From Bacillota bacterium (lineage in GTDB: Bacteria > Bacillota_I > Bacilli_A > Acholeplasmatales > Acholeplasmataceae), in assembly GCA_030830185.1 (NCBI GenBank), contig JAURNN010000060.1, positions 1 to 14,665 on the forward strand: 14,665 nucleotides of DNA, in the 5' to 3' direction. The notes under the pieces were generated by a model. It did not search any database, had not been told where the DNA came from, and was given only the letters and a program-made list of their open reading frames with translations. The translations under genes were made by a program, and so were the position numbers. Shown piece after piece: positions 5,691-12,003 of this stretch. The number at the start of each line of letters is the position of its first letter. The first letter of the stretch is position 1.

Positions 5691-7408
5691 AATGCAACAC
5701 CTCCTAATTGATGTTTCACGATTGCTTGATAAGAGGCGTGTTTTTTAAGGAGTTCATCGTGCGTTCCGGCATCTATGATTTTGCCTTGATCAATGTATAA
5801 GATGAGATTACAATGTTTAATCGAGGCAATACGCTGAGCGATAATAACCATGGTTGTTTCTTGATAATTGTCATGTAAAGTTTTTCTTAATTTTTGATCC
5901 GTTTGATAATCAAGGGCACTTGACGCATCATCTAAGATCAATAAATCTGGGTTTTTATAAAGTGCTCTTGCAATTAATAAGCGTTGTTTTTGACCCCCAG
6001 AAATATTTGTACCCGATGTTGTAAGGGTTGTATCTATCCCTTCTTCTTTATCAAAAACGAAGCTTGCCTGTGCGTGGCGAAGTGAGGTTTCAATGTCTTT
6101 TTGATCATGATGAAGTGACACATTAAATGCAATATCTTCATTAAATATCATATCTTGTTGTAAGACAGCACCAATTTGATTTCTGAGTGAATGAAGCGTA
6201 TATGATTTGATATCTTTACCATAGATTTTAATCTCTCCTTCATCTGCATCATAAAAACGAAGTAAGAGTTTAGCAATCGTTGATTTTCCACTACCGGTTG
6301 CACCGATAATACCCAGCTTTTGACCTTTAAATAATTTAAAAGACATGTTTTTAATTTGCTTCGTTTTTTTAAGATATGAAAAGGAAACATTATTAAATTC
6401 AATATGTGGGTAATTGGTATCAACTTGATAAATATCTTGACCTTCTTGAACTTCGATGACTTGATTTAAAACATCTTCGATCCTTTCACTTGAAGCTGCT
6501 GCACGAGAAGATAATACAAAAATTCTTGTGATCCCCATCATTGCATTTAAGATAATCGTAAAATAGGTAACAAATGCCATGATTGCCCCTATTTTTGTAA
6601 ACCCTAAATTTAACCGGTATGCACCGATCACTAAAACAACAACAAGACCAATATTCATGACAATATTCATCATTGGATTAACTCTAGCCATCACTTTATT
6701 TGCATAAAGTTCTGATTCGTTAGATGTCTGATTAATGTGTTGGAATTGTTCCATTTCATGATTATTCATTGAGAGCGCGCGAACCACTCTCGCACCCGTA
6801 ATAAATTCTCTTAACTTACGAATGAGTTGATCCATTAAAAACTGGTTTTTTTTGTATAAAGGAATTCCTTTTTTTGACGCTTGATAAACAATAATCGAGA
6901 CAAATGGAAGCATAAAAACCATCACCAATGTTAAGACGGCATCAAAGGTAAAAGATAGTAAAATACCACCAATTAATAACACAGGTGCACGAATGCCTAA
7001 ACGTTGAATAATTGCTGCTGCTCTATAGATATTGTAGGTATCTGTGGTCATTCTTGAAATTAATGACGGCTTAGAAAATGTATCGACATCATGAGCTGAA
7101 AGTTCTTCAATCGATATAAATAAATCACTTCTTAATGTTTCTACTGCTTTTGAAGCAATGTATTCTGAACTTCTGTTTGAAAACACGTTTAAAATCCAAC
7201 CTAAAAAAGCGATGACTACCATTAATGCACCGTTTAAATAAATAGGCATCAAAGAATCCCCTTCATTTAAAGTTGGTATTTGGGTATCAATCATATACGC
7301 AATTAGAAATGGAATCATTAAGTCCGCGAGTGCAGCAATTGATTTTAATAAAAGTGCAAAAAATAGTCTAATTTTGTATGGTTTAAGTAAATTAAAAATA
7401 AACGTCAT
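5687..7408 (-). CDS. ABC exporter half-transporter with degenerate ATP site
   Basis: This protein (573 aa from ATG 7408) has an N-terminal six-helix export domain and a C-terminal ATPase domain. Walker A is GATGSGKS (369-376) and the signature ISGGQ (469-473) is near-canonical. Walker B is ILDD, with Asp at position 494 where the catalytic Glu should be, and the switch His is Gln (IIAQR, Q525). So the site built on its own Walker motifs should bind but scarcely hydrolyse ATP, while its signature completes the active site of the downstream half. A TTG nine bases upstream (7417) is possible, but the AAGAAAG-like site suits the ATG better. The TGA stop is direct evidence that UGA is not tryptophan here. 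The start lies close to the tRNA-Thr promoter on the other strand; its own promoter is not clear. Confidence 0.92.
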   Translation of the reverse strand: MTFIFNLLKPYKIRLFFALLLKSIAALADLMIPFLIAYMIDTQIPTLNEGDSLMPIYLNGALMVVIAFLGWILNVFSNRSSEYIASKAVETLRSDLFISIEELSAHDVDTFSKPSLISRMTTDTYNIYRAAAIIQRLGIRAPVLLIGGILLSFTFDAVLTLVMVFMLPFVSIIVYQASKKGIPLYKKNQFLMDQLIRKLREFITGARVVRALSMNNHEMEQFQHINQTSNESELYANKVMARVNPMMNIVMNIGLVVVLVIGAYRLNLGFTKIGAIMAFVTYFTIILNAMMGITRIFVLSSRAAASSERIEDVLNQVIEVQEGQDIYQVDTNYPHIEFNNVSFSYLKKTKQIKNMSFKLFKGQKLGIIGATGSGKSTIAKLLLRFYDADEGEIKIYGKDIKSYTLHSLRNQIGAVLQQDMIFNEDIAFNVSLHHDQKDIETSLRHAQASFVFDKEEGIDTTLTTSGTNISGGQKQRLLIARALYKNPDLLILDDASSALDYQTDQKLRKTLHDNYQETTMVIIAQRIASIKHCNLILYIDQGKIIDAGTHDELLKKHASYQAIVKHQLGGVAL

Positions 7409-7410
7409 AG

Positions 7411-7439
7411 TTGTCAACTTTCTTGAATTATGTTATGAT
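7411..7439 (+). promoter_or_regulatory. Promoter of tRNA-Thr
   Basis: TTGTCA (7411-7416), a 17-bp spacer and an extended -10 TGT-TATGAT (TATGAT at 7434-7439). The predicted start is G7446, three bases before the tRNA. The -35 box lies directly next to the ATG of the divergent ABC gene. Confidence 0.75.
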
Positions 7440-7448
7440 ATTTTCGCT

Positions 7449-7521
7449 GCCCCTATAGTTTAATGGCAAAACGCAGCAATGGTAATGCTGAAATACAAGT
7501 TCGATTCTCGTTAGGGCACCA
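7449..7521 (+). tRNA. tRNA-Thr(GGT), acceptor stem one base short
   Basis: The cloverleaf reads: acceptor GCCCCTA (7449-7455), D-stem GTTT/AAAC, perfect anticodon stem CAGCA/TGCTG with loop ATGGTAA (anticodon GGT at 7481-7483), T-loop TTCGATT (7500-7506), and encoded CCA (7519-7521). The 3' acceptor strand is TAGGGC, six bases instead of seven, so C5 (or another of the C's) has no partner. The T-stem also has an A-C mismatch (A7497 with C7509). Adding one G to the GGG run would give a perfect 7-bp acceptor stem. With a strong promoter and terminator the gene looks alive, so either the sequence has lost a G by error or the tRNA is unusual. Threonine identity rests only on the anticodon. Confidence 0.8.
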
Positions 7522-7523
7522 CT

Positions 7524-7545
7524 AAAGACTTAACGTCTTTTTTTT
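7524..7545 (+). terminator. Terminator of tRNA-Thr
   Basis: AAAGAC (7524-7529) pairs with GTCTTT (7535-7540) around TTAAC, followed by an unbroken T-run to 7545. The T-run overlaps the stop codon of the convergent M50-like gene. Confidence 0.8.
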
Positions 7546-8644
7546 ATAGTTTGCACACCATCGGTTTGAAGATGCGTTTAGGGTATGACCAAAAAAGCAT
7601 GGTATCATCGTTTTTTACATAATTAAAGTATAACAAATCCTCTTGATTTTTAAGTCTTAAATGCTTGATTTTTTCATGATTACTTGATAGCCAAGCATGA
7701 TAACAATTGATTTCTAAATCATGATGATGTTGCATCAATGTTTGCATGCATGTTAGCCATCGTTTTTCATCATTCAAAAGATGTGATACATACAACATCT
7801 CTAATATAAGATGAGGTTCTGTTTTTATGAGAGATTTTTTTAATAATATGCGTGTTATCTCTTCTATGATGTCACGATCATGAATATATTCTTGATAGAT
7901 GCCTTTTAATACAAGCGATATGATAAAGTCACTGCTTTTTTGTTTTCTATCTAAATGTTTCCATTTTTGAGATAATTGGTCAAATAGAAAGGTTAAATCC
8001 GAGTCTTTATTTCCGTGAATCATTGCTTGTGAAATCAGTTGCATCTCAAATAAAATATCTCCAGACTTGATTTTATGATACGCTTTCAAGTCTCCATACA
8101 TCATTTGGTGCTGAATAAAAAAGGTTGGGAAAATCATCCACGTAAAATATGCGGATACAAACGTGACATACATGGTAGCAGATAAGTCAATCCCTAAAAA
8201 AAGAGCACCTAAAAAAAAGAGTGCTGGTGATAAAAGTGTTATAAGAGGCGCAATGAGTAATGACGCCTGATATCCTTTTTTAAGATTTAGATAGACGTCT
8301 ATATGTTTAATAGGGATGGAAGTTGGAATGACGATGCCACCAAAAAGTCTTAATAATTTGATATCATAGATCACTCTTAAACGCGGTTTAAAAATGATCC
8401 CAAAGCCTAAAACAAAAATGGCTTTGACCTTGACTTTAAAAGCTAGAAACATTAAAAGATGACTCCATTCATGAATAAAAATCATCAACATTAAGATGAT
8501 AACAATCAGACTGATATGACTGAATAAATGAGCATCATATGGCTTGATCACATCAAAAAAGATAAGTGTCATATAGGAGACACTTAATAGAATGAATGGT
8601 AAAACAAATTGTTTCAATAAAGCAAATATGACTTTTTTATTCAT
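7544..8644 (-). CDS. Membrane zinc metalloprotease-like protein (M50/site-2-protease type)
   Basis: This 366-residue protein has hydrophobic helices at about 8-30, 43-68, 127-151 and 155-177. The second carries HEWSH (58-62), the HExxH zinc motif, placed within the membrane as in site-2 proteases. GGIVIPTS (102-109) follows, and GDLKAYHK (184-191) after the fourth helix offers D185 as a possible third ligand. From about residue 195 the protein is a soluble, mostly helical cytosolic tail with no domain I recognise. It is not RseP/YluC: there is no PDZ domain and the LDG motif is missing. The start ATG 8644 lacks a good ribosome binding site. The gene is alone between two plus-strand tRNA genes. 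Metalloprotease assignment is moderately sure; substrate and role are unknown. Confidence 0.65.
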   Translation of the reverse strand: MNKKVIFALLKQFVLPFILLSVSYMTLIFFDVIKPYDAHLFSHISLIVIILMLMIFIHEWSHLLMFLAFKVKVKAIFVLGFGIIFKPRLRVIYDIKLLRLFGGIVIPTSIPIKHIDVYLNLKKGYQASLLIAPLITLLSPALFFLGALFLGIDLSATMYVTFVSAYFTWMIFPTFFIQHQMMYGDLKAYHKIKSGDILFEMQLISQAMIHGNKDSDLTFLFDQLSQKWKHLDRKQKSSDFIISLVLKGIYQEYIHDRDIIEEITRILLKKSLIKTEPHLILEMLYVSHLLNDEKRWLTCMQTLMQHHHDLEINCYHAWLSSNHEKIKHLRLKNQEDLLYFNYVKNDDTMLFWSYPKRIFKPMVCKL

Positions 8645-8659
8645 CTATGATTGACTCTC

Positions 8660-8688
8660 TTGACAAGGTGTTATTTATTTGTTAATAT
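8660..8688 (+). promoter_or_regulatory. Promoter of tRNA-Gly
   Basis: Consensus TTGACA (8660-8665), a 17-bp spacer and an extended -10 TGT-TAATAT (8683-8688). The predicted start is G8695, about 16 bases before the tRNA. Confidence 0.8.
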
Positions 8689-8710
8689 ATACAAGCAAAA
8701 AGCTAATTTT

Positions 8711-8785
8711 GTGGGCGTCGTATAATGGTTATTACACGTGCTTGCCAAGCATGAAATGGGGGTTCGATTCTCCTCGCCCGCTCCA
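8711..8785 (+). tRNA. tRNA-Gly(GCC)
   Basis: The acceptor GTGGGCG pairs with CGCCCGC (one U-G wobble at the second pair). The anticodon stem CGTGC/GCATG holds loop TTGCCAA with anticodon GCC (8744-8746). The T-arm is GGGGG-TTCGATT-CTCCT with two wobble pairs; the discriminator is T and CCA is encoded (8783-8785). It decodes GGC and GGT. Confidence 0.95.
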
Positions 8786-8796
8786 TCAAATAACTT

Positions 8797-8823
8797 AAAC
8801 TTGATATATTATATCAAGTTTTT
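8797..8823 (+). terminator. Terminator of tRNA-Gly
   Basis: An 11-bp stem (8797-8807 with 8811-8821) around a three-base loop ends in a T-run to 8823. Confidence 0.8.
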
Positions 8824-8829
8824 ATTATG

Positions 8830-8857
8830 AAAAAACTTGAAATCAATACGATTTCAA
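8830..8857 (-). terminator. Terminator of the DUF402 gene
   Basis: TTGAAATC (8837-8844) pairs with GATTTCAA (8850-8857) around a five-base loop. On the minus strand the stem is followed by G and T6. The stop codon (8843-8845) lies in the 3' arm of the stem as transcribed, so the terminator is made from the end of the coding sequence. Confidence 0.7.
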
Positions 8858-9373
8858 ATTCAAATACATTTGGTAATACGATTTGATCTCGCTATCATTA
8901 AATGGAAATTCATTTTTTTGAAGTTTTTCTTTAAGCATTTCCATATAATACATGATGATGTCATCTACTTCTTGAGGATATGACATTTTTTTTTTATGAT
9001 CTTCATATTCTTGACGATCAAGGACACGTATACGTTTTGATGGATACATTTTAATATCCAAATCATAATCAATGTATTTAATACCTTCTTCATCATAGAC
9101 ATACGGACTCGCTAAATTACAGTAATAATGAATCCCATCGTCTTTAAGCATGGCAATAATATTAAACCAATAGTCATCAAAAAACACACATATTGCTGGT
9201 TCTTTAGAGTGCCATGTTCGACCATCAGATTCAATGACTTTTGTATGGTCATTGGCAGTGACGACATAATTGTTGTTGGCTTCTAAAACAACGGATTTTT
9301 TCCAAATACGATGGATATGTTTATTATGTTTATAACTTTGGATGACGATATGCATGCCTTTAGATAACTTCAT
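8843..9373 (-). CDS. Nucleoside tri/diphosphatase, DUF402 (YgaC/Ntdp) family
   Basis: The protein (176 aa) matches the Ntdp/YgaC family of Firmicutes throughout. Marker phrases are EPAICVFFDDYWFN (about 57-70), LKDDGIHYYCNLASPYVYD (about 76-94) and YIDYDLDIK (about 101-109). Their acidic residues form the metal and nucleotide site of DUF402 hydrolases. The Staphylococcus member hydrolyses nucleoside tri- and diphosphates. It is cytoplasmic with no signal peptide. Two ATGs are adjacent; I take the second (9373), six bases from AAAGG, because the first (9376) lies too close to it. The stop is TGA. It is transcribed alone from an extended -10 promoter. Confidence 0.88.
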   Translation of the reverse strand: MKLSKGMHIVIQSYKHNKHIHRIWKKSVVLEANNNYVVTANDHTKVIESDGRTWHSKEPAICVFFDDYWFNIIAMLKDDGIHYYCNLASPYVYDEEGIKYIDYDLDIKMYPSKRIRVLDRQEYEDHKKKMSYPQEVDDIIMYYMEMLKEKLQKNEFPFNDSEIKSYYQMYLNLKSY

Positions 9374-9390
9374 CATTCACCTTTGGTGTC

Positions 9391-9399
9391 ATTATATCA
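9391..9399 (-). promoter_or_regulatory. Extended -10 promoter of the DUF402 gene
   Basis: The minus strand reads TGA-TATAAT (TATAAT at 9391-9396); the -35 region lies in the end of the VOC gene and is poor. The predicted leader is only about 11 bases. Confidence 0.5.
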
Positions 9400-9409
9400 A
9401 AATACAAAC

Positions 9410-9766
9410 TTATTTTGACACATGTTGCATGACATGAATGAGAACCCCAGCAGGATCAAGTAAATGAAAAGTCGTTCCGTAATCAACTTCTTGAATCGGT
9501 TTAACTTGAATCATGGGATAATCTTTTTTTATATTTTTTATATTGTTAAAAAATTGTTGGATGTCCTCTACAAATAGTTGAATCATTGTATTTTCTGCCC
9601 AGTCTTTAACATAAGCGTTTTGAATGAAGAATTCAAGTTCACGGTGTTTCATAATTGTTAAATCATCACTTTTCCAATTGATCTCAAATCCTAGTTGCTG
9701 ATAAAATTGAATAGATAATTGATAGTCTATCGATGGTAAAAATAGTCTTAGTTTTGTTAATTTCAT
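9410..9766 (-). CDS. VOC (glyoxalase/bleomycin-resistance) family protein
   Basis: The 118-residue protein shows the paired beta-alpha-beta modules of the vicinal oxygen chelate fold: KLRLFLPSIDYQLSIQFYQQLGFE (6-29) at the start, a middle strand MIQLFVEDI, and the C-terminal FHLLDPAGVLIHVMQH. In metal-dependent members the last strand is usually DP-x-G-x-[LI]-I-E; here the Glu is His, and no His is seen in the first strand, so the metal site is not standard and the substrate cannot be predicted. The ATG is preceded by GAGG at nine bases. It is followed after about 36 bases by the DUF402 gene, which has its own promoter. Confidence 0.8.
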   Translation of the reverse strand: MKLTKLRLFLPSIDYQLSIQFYQQLGFEINWKSDDLTIMKHRELEFFIQNAYVKDWAENTMIQLFVEDIQQFFNNIKNIKKDYPMIQVKPIQEVDYGTTFHLLDPAGVLIHVMQHVSK

Positions 9767-9789
9767 AAAAGATTACCTCTTTTTATATC

Positions 9790-9798
9790 AGTATAACA
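9790..9798 (-). promoter_or_regulatory. Extended -10 promoter of the VOC gene
   Basis: The minus strand reads TGT-TATACT (TATACT at 9790-9795). The -35 position falls in the loop of the tRNA-Leu terminator and is weak. Confidence 0.5.
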
Positions 9799-9799
9799 T

Positions 9800-9826
9800 A
9801 AAAAAGACATTCAAATGAATGTCTTT
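9800..9826 (-). terminator. Terminator of tRNA-Leu
   Basis: AAAGACATTC (9803-9812) pairs with GAATGTCTTT (9817-9826) around AAAT; on the minus strand the stem runs into a T6 tail. Confidence 0.85.
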
Positions 9827-9838
9827 AAAACTTTGATT

Positions 9839-9924
9839 TGGTGCGGAAGATGAGATTTGAACTCACACGGCATTACTGCCACATGCCCCTCAAGCATGCG
9901 TGTCTACCATTCCACCACATCCGC
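9839..9924 (-). tRNA. tRNA-Leu(GAG)
   Basis: On the minus strand the gene starts GCGGATG and ends CTTCCGC-A-CCA with CCA encoded (9839-9841). The anticodon stem CATGC/GCATG holds loop TTGAGGG, anticodon GAG. A long variable arm (GGCAG-TAAT-type hairpin) marks it as a class II tRNA, and the T-loop is TTCAAAT. There is one U-U mismatch in the acceptor stem (positions 6 and 67). It decodes CTC and CTT. Confidence 0.94.
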
Positions 9925-9927
9925 ATT

Positions 9928-9953
9928 AAAAAAGGTGCTATTTTTTTAGCACC
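9928..9953 (-). terminator. Terminator of fakA, directly before tRNA-Leu
   Basis: GGTGCTA (9934-9940) pairs with TAGCACC (9947-9953) around six T; on the minus strand the stem is followed by T6 (9928-9933). It ends three bases before the first base of tRNA-Leu. Confidence 0.75.
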
Positions 9954-9956
9954 CTT

Positions 9957-9965
9957 ATTATATCA
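9957..9965 (-). promoter_or_regulatory. Extended -10 promoter of tRNA-Leu, overlapping the fakA stop codon
   Basis: The minus strand reads TGA-TATAAT (TATAAT at 9957-9962); the TGA is the stop codon of fakA. The predicted start is G9950, inside the terminator hairpin. It is the only good promoter candidate before tRNA-Leu. No good -35 is seen. Confidence 0.5.
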
Positions 9966-11606
9966 TTCGACGGCAAATATATATGTGTAAATGTCTTGAT
10001 TTCCTTCTATCGTTTCAACTTCAATATCTGGATGACATTTTTTAGCATATCCTACAATTTGATCTAGTTCATCTTCATCATGATCTTTTCCATAAAAGAT
10101 GGTGATGATTTCTCTAGATGCATCAATGAGATTTTCTAATAAACGTTGTGCTGCTTCGTATTTAGTTTTTTCTGCGGCAATAATCTGATCTTTTGCGATG
10201 GCCATAAAATCACCATTATTAATTTTGACACCTTTAATTTCAGTATCTCTTACAGCAAAAGTAATTTCACCATATGTCATATGATCAGCGACATCGGTCA
10301 TTGCTTCTAAATTGTCTTCTAAAGATACTGTTGGATCAAAGGCGATCATTGTTGAGTAGCCTTGACCGATATTTTTTGTTTTAATTACTGAAATCGAACG
10401 GTCAGGTAATAAATCAATGGTTTGTTCAGCTGATAAAATAATGTTTTTATTATTTGGTAAGATGATGACATGTTCAGCATTTGAAGCTTCAATTGCTTTT
10501 ACAAAACTTTCTGTTGAAGGATTCATTGTTTGACCACCATCAATGATGATATCAATCCCTAAATCTTTATACGCTTTTTTAATACCTTCTCCGCTTGCAA
10601 CTGCTAAAATTGAAAATCGTTTCTTTTCATTTGTTTTTTTGGCTGTTGAAGGTGCTTCTTTTCCTAAAATGGTCGCATTTTGAATTCTCATATTGTCTGC
10701 TTTTAAGGTTTGTAGGTCTCCGTATTTTTGACCTAAAGTAATTGCGACACCTGGTTCATCTGTATGAATATGAACTTTAAGAATGTCTTCATCCTGTACG
10801 AAAACTAATGAATCACCCATTGCATTTAATGGATCTCTTAAATCTGAAGGATTAAAGTTTTTCTCATCATGTAACTTAATGATAAATTCTGTACAATAAC
10901 CAAATGTGATCTCAACATCGCCTAAATTGTGAGCACCATGATATTCACCGTGATTTTCTTGCTGTGCTTCTTCAGATAACATTTGACCTTCAAGAGCCAT
11001 GATCATACCTTCAACAATTTTAATGAATCCGGCACCACCACTATCAACCACACCTGCTTCTTTTAAGACAGGAAGTAAATTAGGGGTTTCTTTTAATGTT
11101 TGATTGGCTTGTTTTAAATATGCAGCCATTACTTTTTCAACAGAATCATACTTTGTTTTATCTCTTAATACGCGTTCTGCAGATTCACGAACAACTGTTA
11201 AAATGGTTCCTTCAACGGGATCCATTACGGCACGGTACGCCATTTGATAGCCACCGACTAAAGCTTGAATAAATTGCTCGACGGTTGCATATGCTTCGTC
11301 GATTTTTGCGATTTCACTATAAACACCACGGAAAAATTGGGATAGAATGACCCCTGAATTACCACGAGCACCCATGAGTAGGCCTCTAGATAAAATTTTA
11401 GAAACATCGACAATCGATGCGGATTCTGAGTTGATGATTTCTTTAATACCAGCCATCATGGTCATTTGCATGTTGGTGCCTGTGTCACCATCTGGAACTG
11501 GAAATACGTTTAAATGATCAATTTCTTTGTGGTTGTTTTTAAGATGAACCGCGCCATTTGTTACCATTTGCTTAAATAGCTTACCGCTAATTTTTTGGTT
11601 AGGCAT
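9963..11606 (-). CDS. fakA: Fatty acid kinase catalytic subunit FakA (YloV)
   Basis: The 547-residue protein is the ATP-dependent kinase that phosphorylates fatty acids held by a FakB protein, feeding exogenous fatty acids to PlsX/PlsY for phospholipid synthesis. The N-terminal DhaL-like kinase domain has NVFPVPDGDTGTNM (33-46) with the metal-binding Asp pair and GARGNSGVILSQ (79-90), then VDSGGAGF (187-194). The middle domain keeps the Cys and two His known from Staphylococcus FakA: C238 in FGYCTE and H279/H281 in KVHIHTDEPG. The C-terminal part (from about 330) is the FakB-like domain. AAGGAG stands six bases before the ATG. No fakB is in the window. It is transcribed divergently from rpmB with a leader of about 70 bases. 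Confidence 0.94.
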   Translation of the reverse strand: MPNQKISGKLFKQMVTNGAVHLKNNHKEIDHLNVFPVPDGDTGTNMQMTMMAGIKEIINSESASIVDVSKILSRGLLMGARGNSGVILSQFFRGVYSEIAKIDEAYATVEQFIQALVGGYQMAYRAVMDPVEGTILTVVRESAERVLRDKTKYDSVEKVMAAYLKQANQTLKETPNLLPVLKEAGVVDSGGAGFIKIVEGMIMALEGQMLSEEAQQENHGEYHGAHNLGDVEITFGYCTEFIIKLHDEKNFNPSDLRDPLNAMGDSLVFVQDEDILKVHIHTDEPGVAITLGQKYGDLQTLKADNMRIQNATILGKEAPSTAKKTNEKKRFSILAVASGEGIKKAYKDLGIDIIIDGGQTMNPSTESFVKAIEASNAEHVIILPNNKNIILSAEQTIDLLPDRSISVIKTKNIGQGYSTMIAFDPTVSLEDNLEAMTDVADHMTYGEITFAVRDTEIKGVKINNGDFMAIAKDQIIAAEKTKYEAAQRLLENLIDASREIITIFYGKDHDEDELDQIVGYAKKCHPDIEVETIEGNQDIYTYIFAVE

Positions 11607-11682
11607 AGTAATCTCCTTATGTACTTGTGTTTATTTTATAGTTTAGATTTTTAGTAAATGGGTAAGTTAATAAATCTTTCAT

Positions 11683-11711
11683 ATTATATCATGCACGATA
11701 TCAAAAAGCAA
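11683..11711 (-). promoter_or_regulatory. Promoter of fakA (left half of a mirror-image divergent promoter)
   Basis: TTGCTT (11706-11711), a 17-bp spacer and an extended -10 TGA-TATAAT (11683-11688) on the minus strand. The same layout is repeated on the plus strand for rpmB. Confidence 0.7.
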
Positions 11712-11743
11712 TGAGACAAAATAAGCATAAATCATTGCTTTTT
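11703..11743. repeat. 12-bp inverted repeat between fakA and rpmB, carrying both -35 boxes
   Basis: AAAAAGCAATGA (11703-11714) and TCATTGCTTTTT (11732-11743) are perfect inverted copies separated by 17 bases. Each arm contains a TTGCTT -35 box pointing outward. It resembles a terminator in shape but fits better as a shared promoter or operator core, because both -10 boxes lie at equal distance outside it. Confidence 0.75.
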
Positions 11744-11763
11744 TAGTTGGTTCATGATAAAGT
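11735..11763 (+). promoter_or_regulatory. Promoter of rpmB (right half of a mirror-image divergent promoter)
   Basis: TTGCTT (11735-11740), a 17-bp spacer and an extended -10 TGA-TAAAGT (11758-11763). The predicted start is G11770, giving an 18-base leader that holds AAGGAG. Confidence 0.6.
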
Positions 11764-11787
11764 ATTCAAGGAAAAGGAGTGATTGAA

Positions 11788-11976
11788 ATGGCTGAATGTT
11801 ATGTAACAGGTAAAAAGACCTTAACAGGTAACCGTCGTTCTCATGCTCTAAATGCAACACGCCACACATGGAAATCAAACTTACAGAATGTACGTATTCG
11901 CTTAGAAGATGGAACAGTAAAAAGAGTAAAGATCTCCGCAAGAGCACTTAAAAAATTGCAATTAGAACGTGTATAA
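11788..11976 (+). CDS. rpmB: 50S ribosomal protein L28
   Basis: The 62-residue protein is L28 in full: MAECYVTGKKTLTGNRRSHA at the start, then WKSNLQNVRIR (29-39) and VKISARALKKL (48-57). It is a structural protein of the large subunit. The start is ATG 11788, eight bases after AAGGAG (11774-11779). A GTG at 11779 overlaps the binding site and is rejected. It is the only plus-strand protein gene in this part; rpmB is likewise flipped relative to its neighbours in Bacillus as I recall. It ends in a bidirectional terminator shared with thiN. Confidence 0.96.
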   Translation: MAECYVTGKKTLTGNRRSHALNATRHTWKSNLQNVRIRLEDGTVKRVKISARALKKLQLERV

Positions 11977-11978
11977 AC

Positions 11979-12003
11979 AAAAAAGCGCACTAAGCGCTTT
12001 TTT
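11979..12003. terminator. Bidirectional terminator between rpmB and thiN
   Basis: A 10-bp stem (11979-11988 with 11994-12003), GCGC core flanked by A6 and T6, with loop ACTAA. The thiN TAG stop (11990-11992) lies in the loop. Confidence 0.88.

Noticed and set aside
7449..8785. Region between tRNA-Thr and tRNA-Gly as an integrated element with att sites
   Set aside because: There is no integrase, and no direct repeat of a tRNA 3' end beyond the shared T-loop GTTCGATTCTC, which is ordinary tRNA similarity.
11703..11743. Inverted repeat with T-run read as an intrinsic terminator or attenuator of rpmB
   Set aside because: The loop is 17 bases, there is no gene before it on the plus strand, and both arms hold -35 boxes at correct spacing to extended -10 boxes. 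A promoter/operator reading explains more, though termination of an unseen small RNA is not excluded.
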